This document shows, one piece after another, positions 1-7,788 of a stretch of DNA of 45,111 bases; within the stretch, counting starts at the first letter, position 1; every line of letters starts with the position of its first letter. A model generated the notes under the pieces. It made no database searches, was not told the origin of the DNA, and was given only the letters and a program-made list of their open reading frames with translations. Origin of the DNA: VRUE01 sp035698885. Its GTDB lineage: Bacteria > Actinomycetota > Thermoleophilia > Solirubrobacterales > 70-9. The translations under genes and the position numbers were made by a program. Where the stretch lies: assembly GCA_035698885.1 (NCBI GenBank), contig DASSBJ010000075.1, positions 1 through 45,111 on the forward strand, written 5' to 3'.

Positions 1-1233
1 TCAGTAGGAGGCGACGGCGCCGGCGATCTTGTCCTGCTCGTAGTGGGCGAGGCTGAGGTCGCTGACGCCGTTCATCAGGATCGAGAAGATCATCGTGCGG
101 CCGCTGCGGTTCTCGCAGACGCCGGAGAGCGCGCTGACGCCGGTCAGGGTGCCGGTCTTGACGTGGCAGCGGCCGTAGGCGGCGGTGCCGTGCATGCGTT
201 CGTCGACGGTCCCGCTGTGACCGGCGAGGGCGAGGTCGCCGATCAGCTCCTCGCCTAATCGCGACCGGCGCATCGCCTGCAGCAGGCGGGCGACCTGGAG
301 GGGCGAGGCGCGGTTGCCGCGGGTCAGGCCGGAGCCGTCGACGGCGTGGACGCCGGACCCGTGGGCGCGGGCGAAACGCTCGACCACCTGGGTGCCGGCC
401 GCGGTCGTGCCGGCGCCGCCGAAGTGGGCGCCGAGCAGCTTGACCAGCATCTCGGCGAAGAAGTTGTTCGAGTAGACGTCGGTCGCGGCGACGATCTGCG
501 ACATCGTCGGCGAGCGCACGCTCGCCAGCGCCTCGGCGCCGGGCGGCGTGACGCCGTGAGCGACCCGGGTGCGGACGGAGACGCCGCCGCTGCGCAGCGC
601 CCGCGCCAGCTTGCCGGCGGCGAGCTTCGCCGGGTCGGAGGAGAAGCCCTGCGAGATCGAGCCGCGGTAGCCGGAGTCGAAGGAGAGTCCGGAGAGCGGG
701 CCGATGTAGGGGCTGGTGGCGTAGCCGGAGTCGGCGACCCCGCGCAGGCGGTCGAAGACGCTGTCGTCGCCGTAGAGCCGCCCGGTCACGCGGCGCACGC
801 CGGCGCGCCGCAGCTGGTCCTTCAGCGCGAGCAGGTTGGTGCCGAGGCCGCCGCCGTAGCGGTCGTAGAAGGAGGGCACGCCGAGCGTCGGGTCGCCGGC
901 CCCCTGCAGCCAGAGGCTGCCGCGCAGGACGCCGCGCCGGTCGAGCGTGCCGTCGCTGAGCAGCCTGGTGACGATGCGGTAGCCGGGCCCGAAGCGAGCC
1001 AGCGCGGTCGAGGTGGTGAACAGCTTCGTGTTCGAGGCGAGTATGCGCGGCCGCTTGGCGGCCCGCGCACAGACCGGCTTGCCGCTGTCGGCATCGAGCA
1101 CGAACAGCCCGCTGGCGCCGCCGCCGCCATAAACCAGTCGTCGCTTCATGTCCTGGCAGGCGCCGCTCGCCCCGCTCGCCGCGGCGGGCAGCACAAGCAG
1201 GAGCAGGAGCAGGCAGAAAGCGGCTCGTCTCAT
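1..1233 (-). CDS. dacB: D-alanyl-D-alanine carboxypeptidase/endopeptidase, PBP4 (DacB) type
   Basis: Class C penicillin-binding protein that trims the terminal D-Ala of peptidoglycan stem peptides or cuts cross-links outside the membrane. The three active-site motifs are present in order: SNTK (SxxK, with the nucleophile Ser, about residue 67), SNN in YSNNFFAEML (SxN), and KTG in HVKTGTLTG near the C terminus. A long segment between SxxK and SxN fits the PBP4 inserted domains. The N terminus MRRAAFCLLLLLLVLP is a typical signal peptide. I chose the ATG at 1233; a GTG at 1248 would add five residues. The stop codon is the first three bases of the window, so the gene is complete. It is divergent from the patatin gene. 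Confidence 0.9.
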   Translation of the reverse strand: MRRAAFCLLLLLLVLPAAASGASGACQDMKRRLVYGGGGASGLFVLDADSGKPVCARAAKRPRILASNTKLFTTSTALARFGPGYRIVTRLLSDGTLDRRGVLRGSLWLQGAGDPTLGVPSFYDRYGGGLGTNLLALKDQLRRAGVRRVTGRLYGDDSVFDRLRGVADSGYATSPYIGPLSGLSFDSGYRGSISQGFSSDPAKLAAGKLARALRSGGVSVRTRVAHGVTPPGAEALASVRSPTMSQIVAATDVYSNNFFAEMLVKLLGAHFGGAGTTAAGTQVVERFARAHGSGVHAVDGSGLTRGNRASPLQVARLLQAMRRSRLGEELIGDLALAGHSGTVDERMHGTAAYGRCHVKTGTLTGVSALSGVCENRSGRTMIFSILMNGVSDLSLAHYEQDKIAGAVASY

Positions 1234-1287
1234 CCCAGATACCAACACGAGAGCCAGACAAGGTAGCGGCCCGGCCGACGCGTCTGG

Positions 1288-1293
1288 GATAAT
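1288..1293 (+). promoter_or_regulatory. -10 element for a leaderless patatin mRNA
   Basis: GATAAT ends 8 bases before the ATG at 1302. No Shine-Dalgarno sequence is visible, so transcription should start at or within a base or two of the ATG. Confidence 0.5.
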
Positions 1294-1301
1294 CCGTGTT
1301 T

Positions 1302-2486
1302 ATGGGCAAGGTCGTCGACATGGAGTCGCCCGCCCGGCGCAAGGTTCGCGGCAAAGCCCGCAAGCGGCCGTCGAAGACCGCCCTGGTGCTCGGCGGCGGC
1401 GGCTTCACCGGCGGCGTCTACGAGATCGGCGCCCTGCGGGCGCTCGACCTGCTGGCGGTCAACAGCACGGTCAACAACTTCGACATCTACGTCGGCACCA
1501 GCGCCGGCTCCTTCGTCGCGACGATGCTCGCCAACGGGGTCACGCCCGACGAGATGATGCAGGTGATCAACGAGCGCGAGCCGTCGGATCTCGAGGACCT
1601 CGACCTCGGCAAGGCGCTCAGGTTCAACTACCTCGGCTTCCTGCAGAAAGCCGCGCTGCTGCCGCTGCGGACGCTGGAGCTGATGCGGCGCCTGGTCGAG
1701 ATGGGCGACTTCTCGGCGATGGACATCGGGGTCGGCCTCGCCGAGGCGCTGCCCACCGGCCTCTATTCGAACAAGGGGATCGCCGAATACGTCGAGGGGG
1801 CGCTGACCGACGCCGGGCGGGTCAACGACTTCCGCCTGCTCGACAAAGAGCTCTACCTGACCGCCACCGACCTCGACACCTGCGAGCGCCTCGTCTTCGG
1901 CGATCCGGGCTGGGACGACGTGCCGATCTCAAAGGCGGTCGCCTGCTCGACCGCGCTGCCGGTCGTCTACAAGCCGGTCGACCTGAAGGGCCGCCAGCTG
2001 GTCGACGGCGGCATCCGCTCGACGACCAACGTCGACATCGCGGTCGAGAAGGGGGCGAAGTTCATCCTCGTCGTCAACCCGCTCGTCCCCTACATCAACG
2101 ACTTCGAGCAGACGATCCCCACCGTCTTCGGCACCCGCGTGCGCCGGGTCGCCGACATGGGCCTGCCGGCGATCGCCAACCAGGCATTCCGCCTGATGGC
2201 CCACGCCCGCCTGCACCAGGCGGTCGAGCACTGGCAGGAGAAATACAAGGGCGTCGACATCGTGCTGATCGAGCCCGAGCCGAACGACGAGCTGATGTTC
2301 GGCACGCCGATCATGGACTACTCGCGGCGACTGAAGATCGCTCGCCACGGATTCGAGTCGGTAACCGCGACGCTGGCCCAGGACTACGACCGCTTCAAGG
2401 AGATCGCCGAGCGGCACGGCCTGGAGATCTCGCGGCGGCGCGTGCGTCGCGCGGTCGAGCGCGACGAAGAAGCTCAGCTCGCGTAG
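1302..2486 (+). CDS. Patatin-like phospholipase
   Basis: Lipid acyl hydrolase with a Ser-Asp dyad. The oxyanion loop GGGGFTGG is near residues 31-38, the nucleophile elbow GTSAG has Ser at about 67, and the catalytic Asp lies in VDGGIRS near 229. There is no signal peptide; the N terminus is basic (ARRKVRGKARKRPSK), so the enzyme is probably cytosolic or peripheral to the membrane. I take the ATG at 1302, which sits 8 bases after a GATAAT -10; a GTG at 1296 is possible but would lie only 2 bases from that element. It converges on the acyl-CoA synthetase gene with a 13-base 3' overlap. The two may act together, lipase releasing fatty acids and synthetase activating them, but that is inference. 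Confidence 0.85.
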   Translation: MGKVVDMESPARRKVRGKARKRPSKTALVLGGGGFTGGVYEIGALRALDLLAVNSTVNNFDIYVGTSAGSFVATMLANGVTPDEMMQVINEREPSDLEDLDLGKALRFNYLGFLQKAALLPLRTLELMRRLVEMGDFSAMDIGVGLAEALPTGLYSNKGIAEYVEGALTDAGRVNDFRLLDKELYLTATDLDTCERLVFGDPGWDDVPISKAVACSTALPVVYKPVDLKGRQLVDGGIRSTTNVDIAVEKGAKFILVVNPLVPYINDFEQTIPTVFGTRVRRVADMGLPAIANQAFRLMAHARLHQAVEHWQEKYKGVDIVLIEPEPNDELMFGTPIMDYSRRLKIARHGFESVTATLAQDYDRFKEIAERHGLEISRRRVRRAVERDEEAQLA

Positions 2487-4258
2487 AGCTGCTCGATCTC
2501 GCCCTGGTGCTTGTCGGCGACGACGGCGCGCTTGACCTTCAGCGTCGGCGTCAGCTCGCCGCTCTCCTGCGAGAGGTCCCGGCGGAGGATCGCGATCTTC
2601 TTCACCTGCTCGACCCGGGCGAACTTCTCGTTCACCTTCGCCAAATGGGCCTCGATCGCCGCCCGCACCTCGGCGTCGGCGGCGAGCTGGGCCGGGTCCT
2701 CGGGCAGGCCGTGCTCGGCGGCGTAGGCGGCGGCTTCCTCGGGATCGAGGGTGACGAGGGCGACCAGGTAGGGCCTGCGGTCGCCGACCACCACGCACTG
2801 CGAGACCAGCGGGTGCTGCTTGATCTCGCTCTCGAGGTTGGCCGGGGTGATGTTCTTGCCGCCCGCGGTGATGATGATGTCCTTCTTGCGGCCGGTGATC
2901 GTGATGAAGCCTTCCTCGTCGATCGAGCCGAGGTCGCCGGTGTGCAGCCAGCCGTCCACGATCGTCTCGCGGGTCGCCTGCTCGTTCTTGTAGTAGCCCT
3001 GGAAGACGTTGGGGCCCTTGACCAGGATCTCGCCGTCCTCGGCGATCCTCACCTCGCAGCCGGGGAAGGGCTTGCCGATCGTGCCGATCTTGAAGTCCTC
3101 GGGAGTGGAGATCGTCGCCGCGGTCGAGGTCTCGGTCATCCCCCAGCCCTCGAGCACGAGCACCCCCGCGGCGTCGAAGAAGCGCAGGATGTCGGGGCTG
3201 ATCGGCGCCGCGCCGGAGACCGCGAGGCGCAGCCGGCCGCCGAAGAGGCCGCGGATTTTCGCCAGGACTTTCCGGTCGGCGAACTCGTACTGCTTGCGCA
3301 GCAGGAAACCCGGCTCGCGCCCGGACCGCTCCAGCTCGCGCACCCTGCCGCCGACCCGGATCGACCAGTCGAAGATCGCCTTCTTCAGGCCGCCCTCCTT
3401 CTCCATCGCGCTGGTCGCGAGGGTGTAGATCTTCTCGAAGATTCGCGGCACCGAGGGGAAGTAGGTCGGCTTCACCTCGGCCAGGTTGGGCATGATCTTC
3501 AGCGGATCGCACTCCCAGTAGGCGATCGTCGCACCGAGGTCGAAGCTGCCGAGCTGGATCAGCAGGGCGAAGGAGTGGGCGAGCGGCAGGTAGAGGTAGG
3601 AGATGTCTTCCGGCTCGATCACGCTGGTCTGGTTGACCATCTCGAGCATCGCCCGGTAGTTGCCGTGGCTGATCACGCAGCCCTTCGGCGGTCCGGTGGT
3701 GCCGGAGGTGTAGATGAAGGTGCAGATGTCCTCGGGCGTGACCGCCTGCCAGAGCCGCTCCCACTCGGCGGCGTCGCGTCCCGCGCCGCGCGCGGCAAGG
3801 TCCTCGAGCGAGATCGCGTCCTCGCTCGCGCCGCTCATCCGCACGACGTGCTCGAGCAGCGGCAGCCGGTCGCGGACCGCGCGGATCTTCTCCATCTGCT
3901 CGTCGTTCTCGACCACGACGACCTTGGCGTCGGAGTTCTCCAGCACGTACTGGCACTCCTCGGGGGAGTTGGTCTGGTAGATCGGCACGACCGTGGCGCC
4001 GATCGAGAGCGCGGCGAAGTCGCAGTAGGTCCACTCGGGCCTCGTGTTGGCGAGGATCGAGACTTTGTCGCCCTTGCCGACGCCGAGCTCGACCAGGCCG
4101 AGGGCGAGGCCGCGCACCGTCTCCTCGACCTCGTTGAAGCTGCGCTTGACCCAGCCGTCGCCCTGCTTGAACATCACCGCCGGCGCATCGCCGTAGAGCC
4201 GCGCGGCGCGCGGCAAGAGGTCGGCAAGCGTGGTCGAATGGGTTCCCCGCTCCTCCAC
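2474..4258 (-). CDS. Long-chain fatty acid-CoA ligase (AMP-binding, FadD15 type)
   Basis: ANL-superfamily enzyme that activates fatty acids to acyl-CoA through an acyl-adenylate. The P-loop-like motif YTSGTTGPPKG lies near residue 190, the A5 motif GWGMTET near 390, the YGD-equivalent HTGDLGSIDEEGF near 450, and GRKKDIIITAGGKNI near the C-terminal hinge. At 594 residues it has the usual length. It is soluble with no membrane segment. The start is GTG at 4258, 7 bases after a TAGACT -10 on the minus strand, pointing to a leaderless mRNA divergent from the DsbA-like gene. Its 3' end overlaps the patatin gene by 13 bases. The substrate chain length cannot be read from the sequence. Confidence 0.9.
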   Translation of the reverse strand: MEERGTHSTTLADLLPRAARLYGDAPAVMFKQGDGWVKRSFNEVEETVRGLALGLVELGVGKGDKVSILANTRPEWTYCDFAALSIGATVVPIYQTNSPEECQYVLENSDAKVVVVENDEQMEKIRAVRDRLPLLEHVVRMSGASEDAISLEDLAARGAGRDAAEWERLWQAVTPEDICTFIYTSGTTGPPKGCVISHGNYRAMLEMVNQTSVIEPEDISYLYLPLAHSFALLIQLGSFDLGATIAYWECDPLKIMPNLAEVKPTYFPSVPRIFEKIYTLATSAMEKEGGLKKAIFDWSIRVGGRVRELERSGREPGFLLRKQYEFADRKVLAKIRGLFGGRLRLAVSGAAPISPDILRFFDAAGVLVLEGWGMTETSTAATISTPEDFKIGTIGKPFPGCEVRIAEDGEILVKGPNVFQGYYKNEQATRETIVDGWLHTGDLGSIDEEGFITITGRKKDIIITAGGKNITPANLESEIKQHPLVSQCVVVGDRRPYLVALVTLDPEEAAAYAAEHGLPEDPAQLAADAEVRAAIEAHLAKVNEKFARVEQVKKIAILRRDLSQESGELTPTLKVKRAVVADKHQGEIEQLYAS

Positions 4259-4265
4259 GCGGGGC

Positions 4266-4279
4266 AGTCTAGTGATAAT
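4266..4279. promoter_or_regulatory. Back-to-back divergent leaderless promoters
   Basis: AGTCTA (4266-4271, read as TAGACT on the minus strand) serves the acyl-CoA ligase, whose GTG lies 7 bases away. GATAAT (4274-4279, plus strand) serves the DsbA-like gene, whose ATG also lies 7 bases away. Only two bases separate the hexamers, and the two start codons are 28 bases apart. Confidence 0.5.
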
Positions 4280-4286
4280 GCGGTCG

Positions 4287-5012
4287 ATGGCAGAGGCAGC
4301 TGCAACCCCGATTCCCCGCCGTGGGCGCCTCTGGGTGATCCTCGCTCTCGCCCTGGCCCTCTTCGTCCTCGGCTACGCCGTGGTCCAGATCTCGACCCGC
4401 AAGCCGGACCGCAACGTCGTGCGCGTGCAGGGCATCGGCAACGCACAGGAAACCTTCGGCGGGGTGCCGCAGGAAGGCGACCGGCTGGGGTCCTCGGACG
4501 CGCCCGTCTCGATCCAGGTGTTCAACGACCTGCAGTGCGGCAACTGCCGCGAAGACTTCCTCGCGACGATCCCGCCGCTGGTCGACGCCGACGTGCGGCC
4601 GGGTCACGTGAAGCTCCTGATGCGCCACTACTCGATCGCCGAGAACCCGCTCGAGCTCGGTTTCTTCGGCGCCGAAGCGGCGGCCCAACAGGGCTATGGC
4701 TGGCAGTACACCTACCTCTTCTTCCGCAACCAGGACGAGGCGCGGCGCTTCGGCGTCGACAACGAGTTCATGGCCTCGATCGCCGGCTCGATCGGCGAGC
4801 TCGACGTGCCCGAATGGCAGCAATACCTCGACCGGCACGGCGGCTCAGGCGGGGCGATCGCGACGAAGCTGGAAGCCGACGAAGAGCTGGGCACGAGCCT
4901 CGGCATCCGCACCGGCGTCGCGATGATCGTCAACGGCCCGCGCGGCACCCGCACCCTGCAGGACGGCCCGTCGCTCAAGCGGATCGAAGGGGCGATCGAA
5001 GCGGTGAGCTGA
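4287..5012 (+). CDS. Membrane-anchored DsbA-like thioredoxin-fold protein
   Basis: Predicted extracytoplasmic thiol-disulfide oxidoreductase. A signal anchor (LWVILALALALFVLGYAVV) covers about residues 15-33. The DSBA-like fold follows, starting in the APVSIQVFNDLQCGNC region with the redox pair CGNC at about 84-87. The cis-Pro loop position reads RTGVAMIVNG, so the expected cis-Pro is not where I would look for it (a Val-Ala-Met stretch), which weakens the oxidase call. The start MAEAAAT at 4287 is 7 bases after GATAAT; an in-frame ATG at 4278 overlaps that element and is unlikely. The stop is followed after about 30 bases by the carbonic anhydrase-PdxH gene, which has its own -10. DsbA-type family membership is clear, the exact role is not. 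Confidence 0.8.
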   Translation: MAEAAATPIPRRGRLWVILALALALFVLGYAVVQISTRKPDRNVVRVQGIGNAQETFGGVPQEGDRLGSSDAPVSIQVFNDLQCGNCREDFLATIPPLVDADVRPGHVKLLMRHYSIAENPLELGFFGAEAAAQQGYGWQYTYLFFRNQDEARRFGVDNEFMASIAGSIGELDVPEWQQYLDRHGGSGGAIATKLEADEELGTSLGIRTGVAMIVNGPRGTRTLQDGPSLKRIEGAIEAVS

Positions 5013-5029
5013 GCGCCGGCGCGGCCTTT

Positions 5030-5035
5030 TAGGAT
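5030..5035 (+). promoter_or_regulatory. -10 element for the carbonic anhydrase-PdxH gene
   Basis: TAGGAT ends 8 bases before the ATG at 5044, with no Shine-Dalgarno sequence. This is the same leaderless arrangement seen at many starts in the window. Confidence 0.5.
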
Positions 5036-5043
5036 GCCGCTCG

Positions 5044-6108
5044 ATGAGTGAGTCTCCCCGCACCGCGATCGTCGCCTGCATGGACGCGCGCCTCGACGCC
5101 TGCCGCTTCCTCGAGCCGTGGCCGGAGGCGGTGCACGTGATCCGCACCGCCGGTGGGCGGGTGACCGGGGACGTGATGCGGGGGCTCGCCGCGTCCTGCG
5201 CGATGGGGACCGAGCGGGTGATCGTGATGCACCACAGCGACTGCGCGATGGCCGCCCACACGGACGAGCAGATCCGCGAGCTGCTGCCGCCGGGCCCGCA
5301 GCCGGAGATCGACTTCCTGACGATCGGCGACCCGCTGGAGGCGCTGACCCGCGACGTGCACGCGGTCCGCGGCTCCACGTTGCTTCCCGAGGGCACGGAG
5401 GTGCGGGGGATGATCTTCGACCTCGAGGCGGGCGAGGCCTCGGAGGTCGAGATCTCCGATTCGGTCGGAGACCTGGCGGAGATGCGACGCGACTACCGCC
5501 GCGCCGAGCTCGACGAGGGCTGGCTCGCCGCGACCTGGCTGGAGCAGTTCACCCTCTGGTTCGACGAGGCGCGGGCGAGCGCCGCGATCGTCGAGCCGAA
5601 CGCGATGGTCGTCGCTACCGCCGACGCCGAGGGACGGCCGTCGGCGCGCACGGTGCTGCTCAAGGCGCTCGACGAGCGCGGCTTCGTCTTCAACACCAAC
5701 CTGCGCTCGCGCAAGGGCCGCGAGGCGGAGGAGAACCCGTGGGGCTGCGTCGTCTTCCCCTGGCACCCGGTGGAGCGCCAGGCGATCGCCGCCGGCAGGC
5801 TCGAGCGTGTCGACCCGGCGGAGTCCGACGCCTACTTCGCCTCGCGTCCCTACGGCGCCCGGATCAGCGCCCACGTCAGCCCGCAATCGCAGCCGATCGC
5901 CGGCCGCGCGGAGCTGGAGGAGGCGCACGCGGAGCTCGAATCGCGCTACCCGCCCGACGGCGAGGTTCCCCGCCCCGAGCACTGGGGCGGCCTGCGCCTC
6001 GTCCCCGAGACGGTCGAGTTCTGGCAGGGCCGCCCCAACCGTCTCCACGACCGCCTACGCTTCCGGCGCGAGGGCGGGGAGTGGCGGGTCGAGCGCCTGG
6101 CGCCGTAG
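5044..6108 (+). CDS. pdxH: Beta-carbonic anhydrase-like domain fused to pyridoxamine 5'-phosphate oxidase
   Basis: One uninterrupted 354-residue frame holds two enzymes. Residues 1-145 match small actinobacterial beta-carbonic anhydrases of the CMDARLD type: zinc ligands Cys12, His64 and Cys67 (HHSDC), the Asp14-Arg16 dyad, the VIRTAGG strand-loop, and the family's C-terminal VRGMIFDLEAGE. From about residue 157 (MRRDYRRAELDEGWLAATWL) to the end is PdxH: the FMN-binding RSRKGREAEENP, the SRPYGARISAHVSPQSQ segment and the terminal PETVEFWQGRPNRLHDRL. PdxH oxidises pyridoxine or pyridoxamine 5'-phosphate to PLP with FMN and oxygen. An internal ATG at about 5482 could also make free PdxH. The fusion is seen directly; whether the zinc domain is an active carbonic anhydrase is inference. 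Confidence 0.88.
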   Translation: MSESPRTAIVACMDARLDACRFLEPWPEAVHVIRTAGGRVTGDVMRGLAASCAMGTERVIVMHHSDCAMAAHTDEQIRELLPPGPQPEIDFLTIGDPLEALTRDVHAVRGSTLLPEGTEVRGMIFDLEAGEASEVEISDSVGDLAEMRRDYRRAELDEGWLAATWLEQFTLWFDEARASAAIVEPNAMVVATADAEGRPSARTVLLKALDERGFVFNTNLRSRKGREAEENPWGCVVFPWHPVERQAIAAGRLERVDPAESDAYFASRPYGARISAHVSPQSQPIAGRAELEEAHAELESRYPPDGEVPRPEHWGGLRLVPETVEFWQGRPNRLHDRLRFRREGGEWRVERLAP

Positions 6109-6133
6109 ATCCGGCCGCGATCTGCGACCTCAA

Positions 6134-6207
6134 TCGGGGCGCCCGGATTTGAACCGGGGACCTCACCGACCCGAACGGTGCGCGCTACCAGGCTGCGCCA
6201 CGCCCCG
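6134..6207 (-). tRNA. tRNA-Pro (anticodon CGG)
   Basis: The minus strand folds as a complete cloverleaf: acceptor arms CGGGGCG (6201-6207) and CGCCCCG (6135-6141) pair over 7 bp, the D-arm is GCGC...GCGC with GG-TA in the loop, the anticodon stem CACCG/CGGTG carries loop TTCGGGT (anticodon CGG), and the T-arm CCCGG/CCGGG carries TTCAAAT. The discriminator base is A at 6134. CCA is not encoded. The first acceptor pair C1-G72 is usual for bacterial tRNA-Pro. Confidence 0.95.
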
Positions 6208-6216
6208 AAGGAGGCG

Positions 6217-6222
6217 ATTATC
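6217..6222 (-). promoter_or_regulatory. -10 element of the tRNA-Pro gene
   Basis: GATAAT on the minus strand lies 9 bases upstream of the mature tRNA 5' end. No good -35 is visible. The precursor would have almost no 5' leader. Confidence 0.45.
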
Positions 6223-6258
6223 TCAGAGCGGGGCGGCGAGGGCGGTTCCGCTGAACCG

Positions 6259-6972
6259 CTATGCCGCGGCCGTGACCTGGGAGTCGACGGCGGCGAGGCG
6301 GGGATAGTCTTCGAGGCGGACCGGAGCGGCGAGCATCGTGCGGCGGTCGCCGGCCTCTCCGGTCGGGACGGGCCAGAGGCCCTCGTTGCGGCATTCAATC
6401 GTCTGGGCGCGCAGCCGCGCGGGAGGCTGGGCGACGGAGACGAAGGCGCCGTCGGGGCTGTGCAGCAGCAGGTGAGCGCCGCGCAGGGTGCGCAGCCCGG
6501 CGCGGTCGGAATGCTCGTTGTCCCATTCGAGCCGGTTCGCGATCTCGACCCGAACGCGGCGCAGGCCGGGGGAGATCTCGTCGATCCAGGCTTCGAGCGT
6601 CGCGTGCAGCGGCTCCCAGCTCCAGACGATCGAGCCCGCGGCCGCGCCGCCGTCACGCAGCTCTGCCCGCGTATCGCCGGCGGTCCGCAGCCGGGCTGTG
6701 CGATTCGGCAGATCGGCGAGCGTCACCTCGTGCTCCTCCAGCTCTTCGCCGGCGTCGTAGCGGCGTCCGGCGGCGATCAGGCTCTGCACCGGGTTGCCGT
6801 CGGCGTCGCGAATCTGCCGGCAAATCGCCTGGCTGAAGCGGGCGGTGACCTCGATCCGGGGGTCGGCGCCCTCGATCAGGCACTCGGCGTGCAGCTGCGC
6901 CCGCCCGTCGGGCCGGCCGCGCGGCTGCACATCGCCCCGCGCGAAGAATCGCCGGCGCAGCTCGCTGCTCAT
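6259..6972 (-). CDS. Protein of unknown function
   Basis: I do not recognise this 237-residue protein. It is soluble, acidic, without signal peptide, membrane segment or Cys-rich motif; composition and the near-absence of rare codons say it is a real gene. It reads as alternating strands (for example RVRVEIANRLEW and GAHLLLHSPDGAFVSV), which suggests a beta-rich fold. I start it at the ATG at 6972 (MSSELRRRFF) because a SigB-type promoter, GTTT-N15-GGGTAC, sits just upstream and its -10 overlaps the coding region implied by the longer alternative at 6993. That promoter suggests a stress-induced role. Neighbours give no pathway hint. Confidence 0.6.
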   Translation of the reverse strand: MSSELRRRFFARGDVQPRGRPDGRAQLHAECLIEGADPRIEVTARFSQAICRQIRDADGNPVQSLIAAGRRYDAGEELEEHEVTLADLPNRTARLRTAGDTRAELRDGGAAAGSIVWSWEPLHATLEAWIDEISPGLRRVRVEIANRLEWDNEHSDRAGLRTLRGAHLLLHSPDGAFVSVAQPPARLRAQTIECRNEGLWPVPTGEAGDRRTMLAAPVRLEDYPRLAAVDSQVTAAA

Positions 6973-6985
6973 CTGGACGGGCCCT

Positions 6986-7010
6986 GTACCCATCTAGTGT
7001 CAAATAAAAC
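6986..7010 (-). promoter_or_regulatory. SigB/SigF-type promoter
   Basis: GTTT (7007-7010), 15-base spacer, GGGTAC (6986-6991) on the minus strand, 13 bases before the ATG of the unknown gene at 6972. It matches the GTTT-N15/17-GGGTAN pattern known for actinobacterial SigF/SigB. Confidence 0.6.
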
Positions 7011-7048
7011 ACAGTTGCGCGGACGAGGTCGTGTTCGACGCGATTGAC

Positions 7049-7063
7049 CCCGCACCTTGCGGG
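7049..7063. terminator. Possible GC hairpin downstream of the membrane protein gene
   Basis: Perfect stem CCCGCA/TGCGGG with a 3-base loop, in the 97-base gap between the 7091-7702 gene and the promoter of the unknown gene. It has no T-tract on the minus strand, so it is only a weak terminator candidate. Confidence 0.25.
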
Positions 7064-7090
7064 TAAAACACGAGCATGAGGGGCCGCGAC

Positions 7091-7702
7091 CTACGGCCCG
7101 ACCAGCGAGAGCGTCGTCATGGCGAGGACCAGGCCGGCGAGCAGCGAGGCGATCAGCAGGCTGACCCGCATCCCCGAGCCGGCGAGCGCGGCGTCGCGGC
7201 CGCCCGCCCGGCGCCAGTCGGGCAGCGCCAGGCGCGGCAGCTCGAGCAGGTGGCCGAGCACGTGGACGCTCATCAGCGCCACCCAGGCGATGAAGCTCGC
7301 CTTGTGCATGAAGACGACCGTGTCGTTCCTCGGCCCTTCGGCGATCAGCCAGACGCCGGTCGCGAAGAGGGCGAGCGTGGTCGCGACGACGCCCGGCGCG
7401 AGCAGCCGCATCGCCGCCGCCGGCGGCCCCTTGCGCCGGTAGGGCGGGTTGCCGGAGTAGTAGCGGGCGAAGCGATAGCCGGTGCTTGCCAGCTTCAGCA
7501 GCACCGGCGGGATCAGCAGCACGCCGATGAAGATGTGCGGCCCGACGAGCTGGCCGATGAACGGGATCGTCGCCCCCTCGGCAGCCAGCAGGACGAGCAG
7601 CAGCGCCGCCGCGCCGGCGGTAAGCCGGGCGTTGCCGGCGACGCCGTCCCCTGCCGCGGGCCGGACGGCGCGCATCGCGAAGAGTGCCTGCTCGGTCTGC
7701 AT
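7091..7702 (-). CDS. Cytochrome b-like integral membrane protein
   Basis: A 203-residue protein with about five hydrophobic segments. Histidines sit where heme-b ligands are found in cytochrome b561/DUF4405-like bundles: GPHIFIGVLL in the second helix, MHKASFIAW in the fourth and HVLGHLLELP at its end. I therefore suspect a diheme or monoheme b-type membrane protein, but no signature is decisive. It is divergent from the DoxX-Rieske gene, an arrangement that would suit a shared electron-transfer role. An alternative is a plain four- to five-helix membrane protein without heme. A weak ribosome-binding stretch (AGGGTGG) precedes the ATG at 7702. Confidence 0.6.
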   Translation of the reverse strand: MQTEQALFAMRAVRPAAGDGVAGNARLTAGAAALLLVLLAAEGATIPFIGQLVGPHIFIGVLLIPPVLLKLASTGYRFARYYSGNPPYRRKGPPAAAMRLLAPGVVATTLALFATGVWLIAEGPRNDTVVFMHKASFIAWVALMSVHVLGHLLELPRLALPDWRRAGGRDAALAGSGMRVSLLIASLLAGLVLAMTTLSLVGP

Positions 7703-7751
7703 CGCTCGCCACCCTGTCGGCCGAGGCTCACCGCCGCCTAAGGGATCGGTG

Positions 7752-7761
7752 AGAGATCTCT
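7752..7761. repeat. Perfect 10-bp palindrome between divergent membrane genes
   Basis: AGAGATCTCT is its own reverse complement and lies midway in the 86-base gap between the cytochrome b-like gene and the DoxX-Rieske gene. It could be a dimer binding site controlling one or both. Confidence 0.3.
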
Positions 7762-7788
7762 AATCGGCGTCTCAGCGGCTGTTTAGGC

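Noticed and set aside
1148..5032. A 1294-codon open frame on the plus strand.
   Set aside because: It crosses well-supported genes on both strands, is Arg/Pro/Ala-rich without motifs, and is the usual stop-free shadow of GC-rich coding DNA.
5400..5490. Assembly error joining separate carbonic anhydrase and PdxH genes.
   Set aside because: The linker keeps frame and normal codon usage for over 10 codons on both sides and the carbonic anhydrase domain is complete to its C-terminal strand, so a true fusion is more likely, though resequencing is needed.
7076..7741. A 221-codon plus-strand frame preceded by GGGTAA at 7061-7066.
   Set aside because: It is antisense to the cytochrome b-like gene, Arg/Gln/His-rich, and the -35 region does not match GTTT; the promoter resemblance is part of a hairpin.
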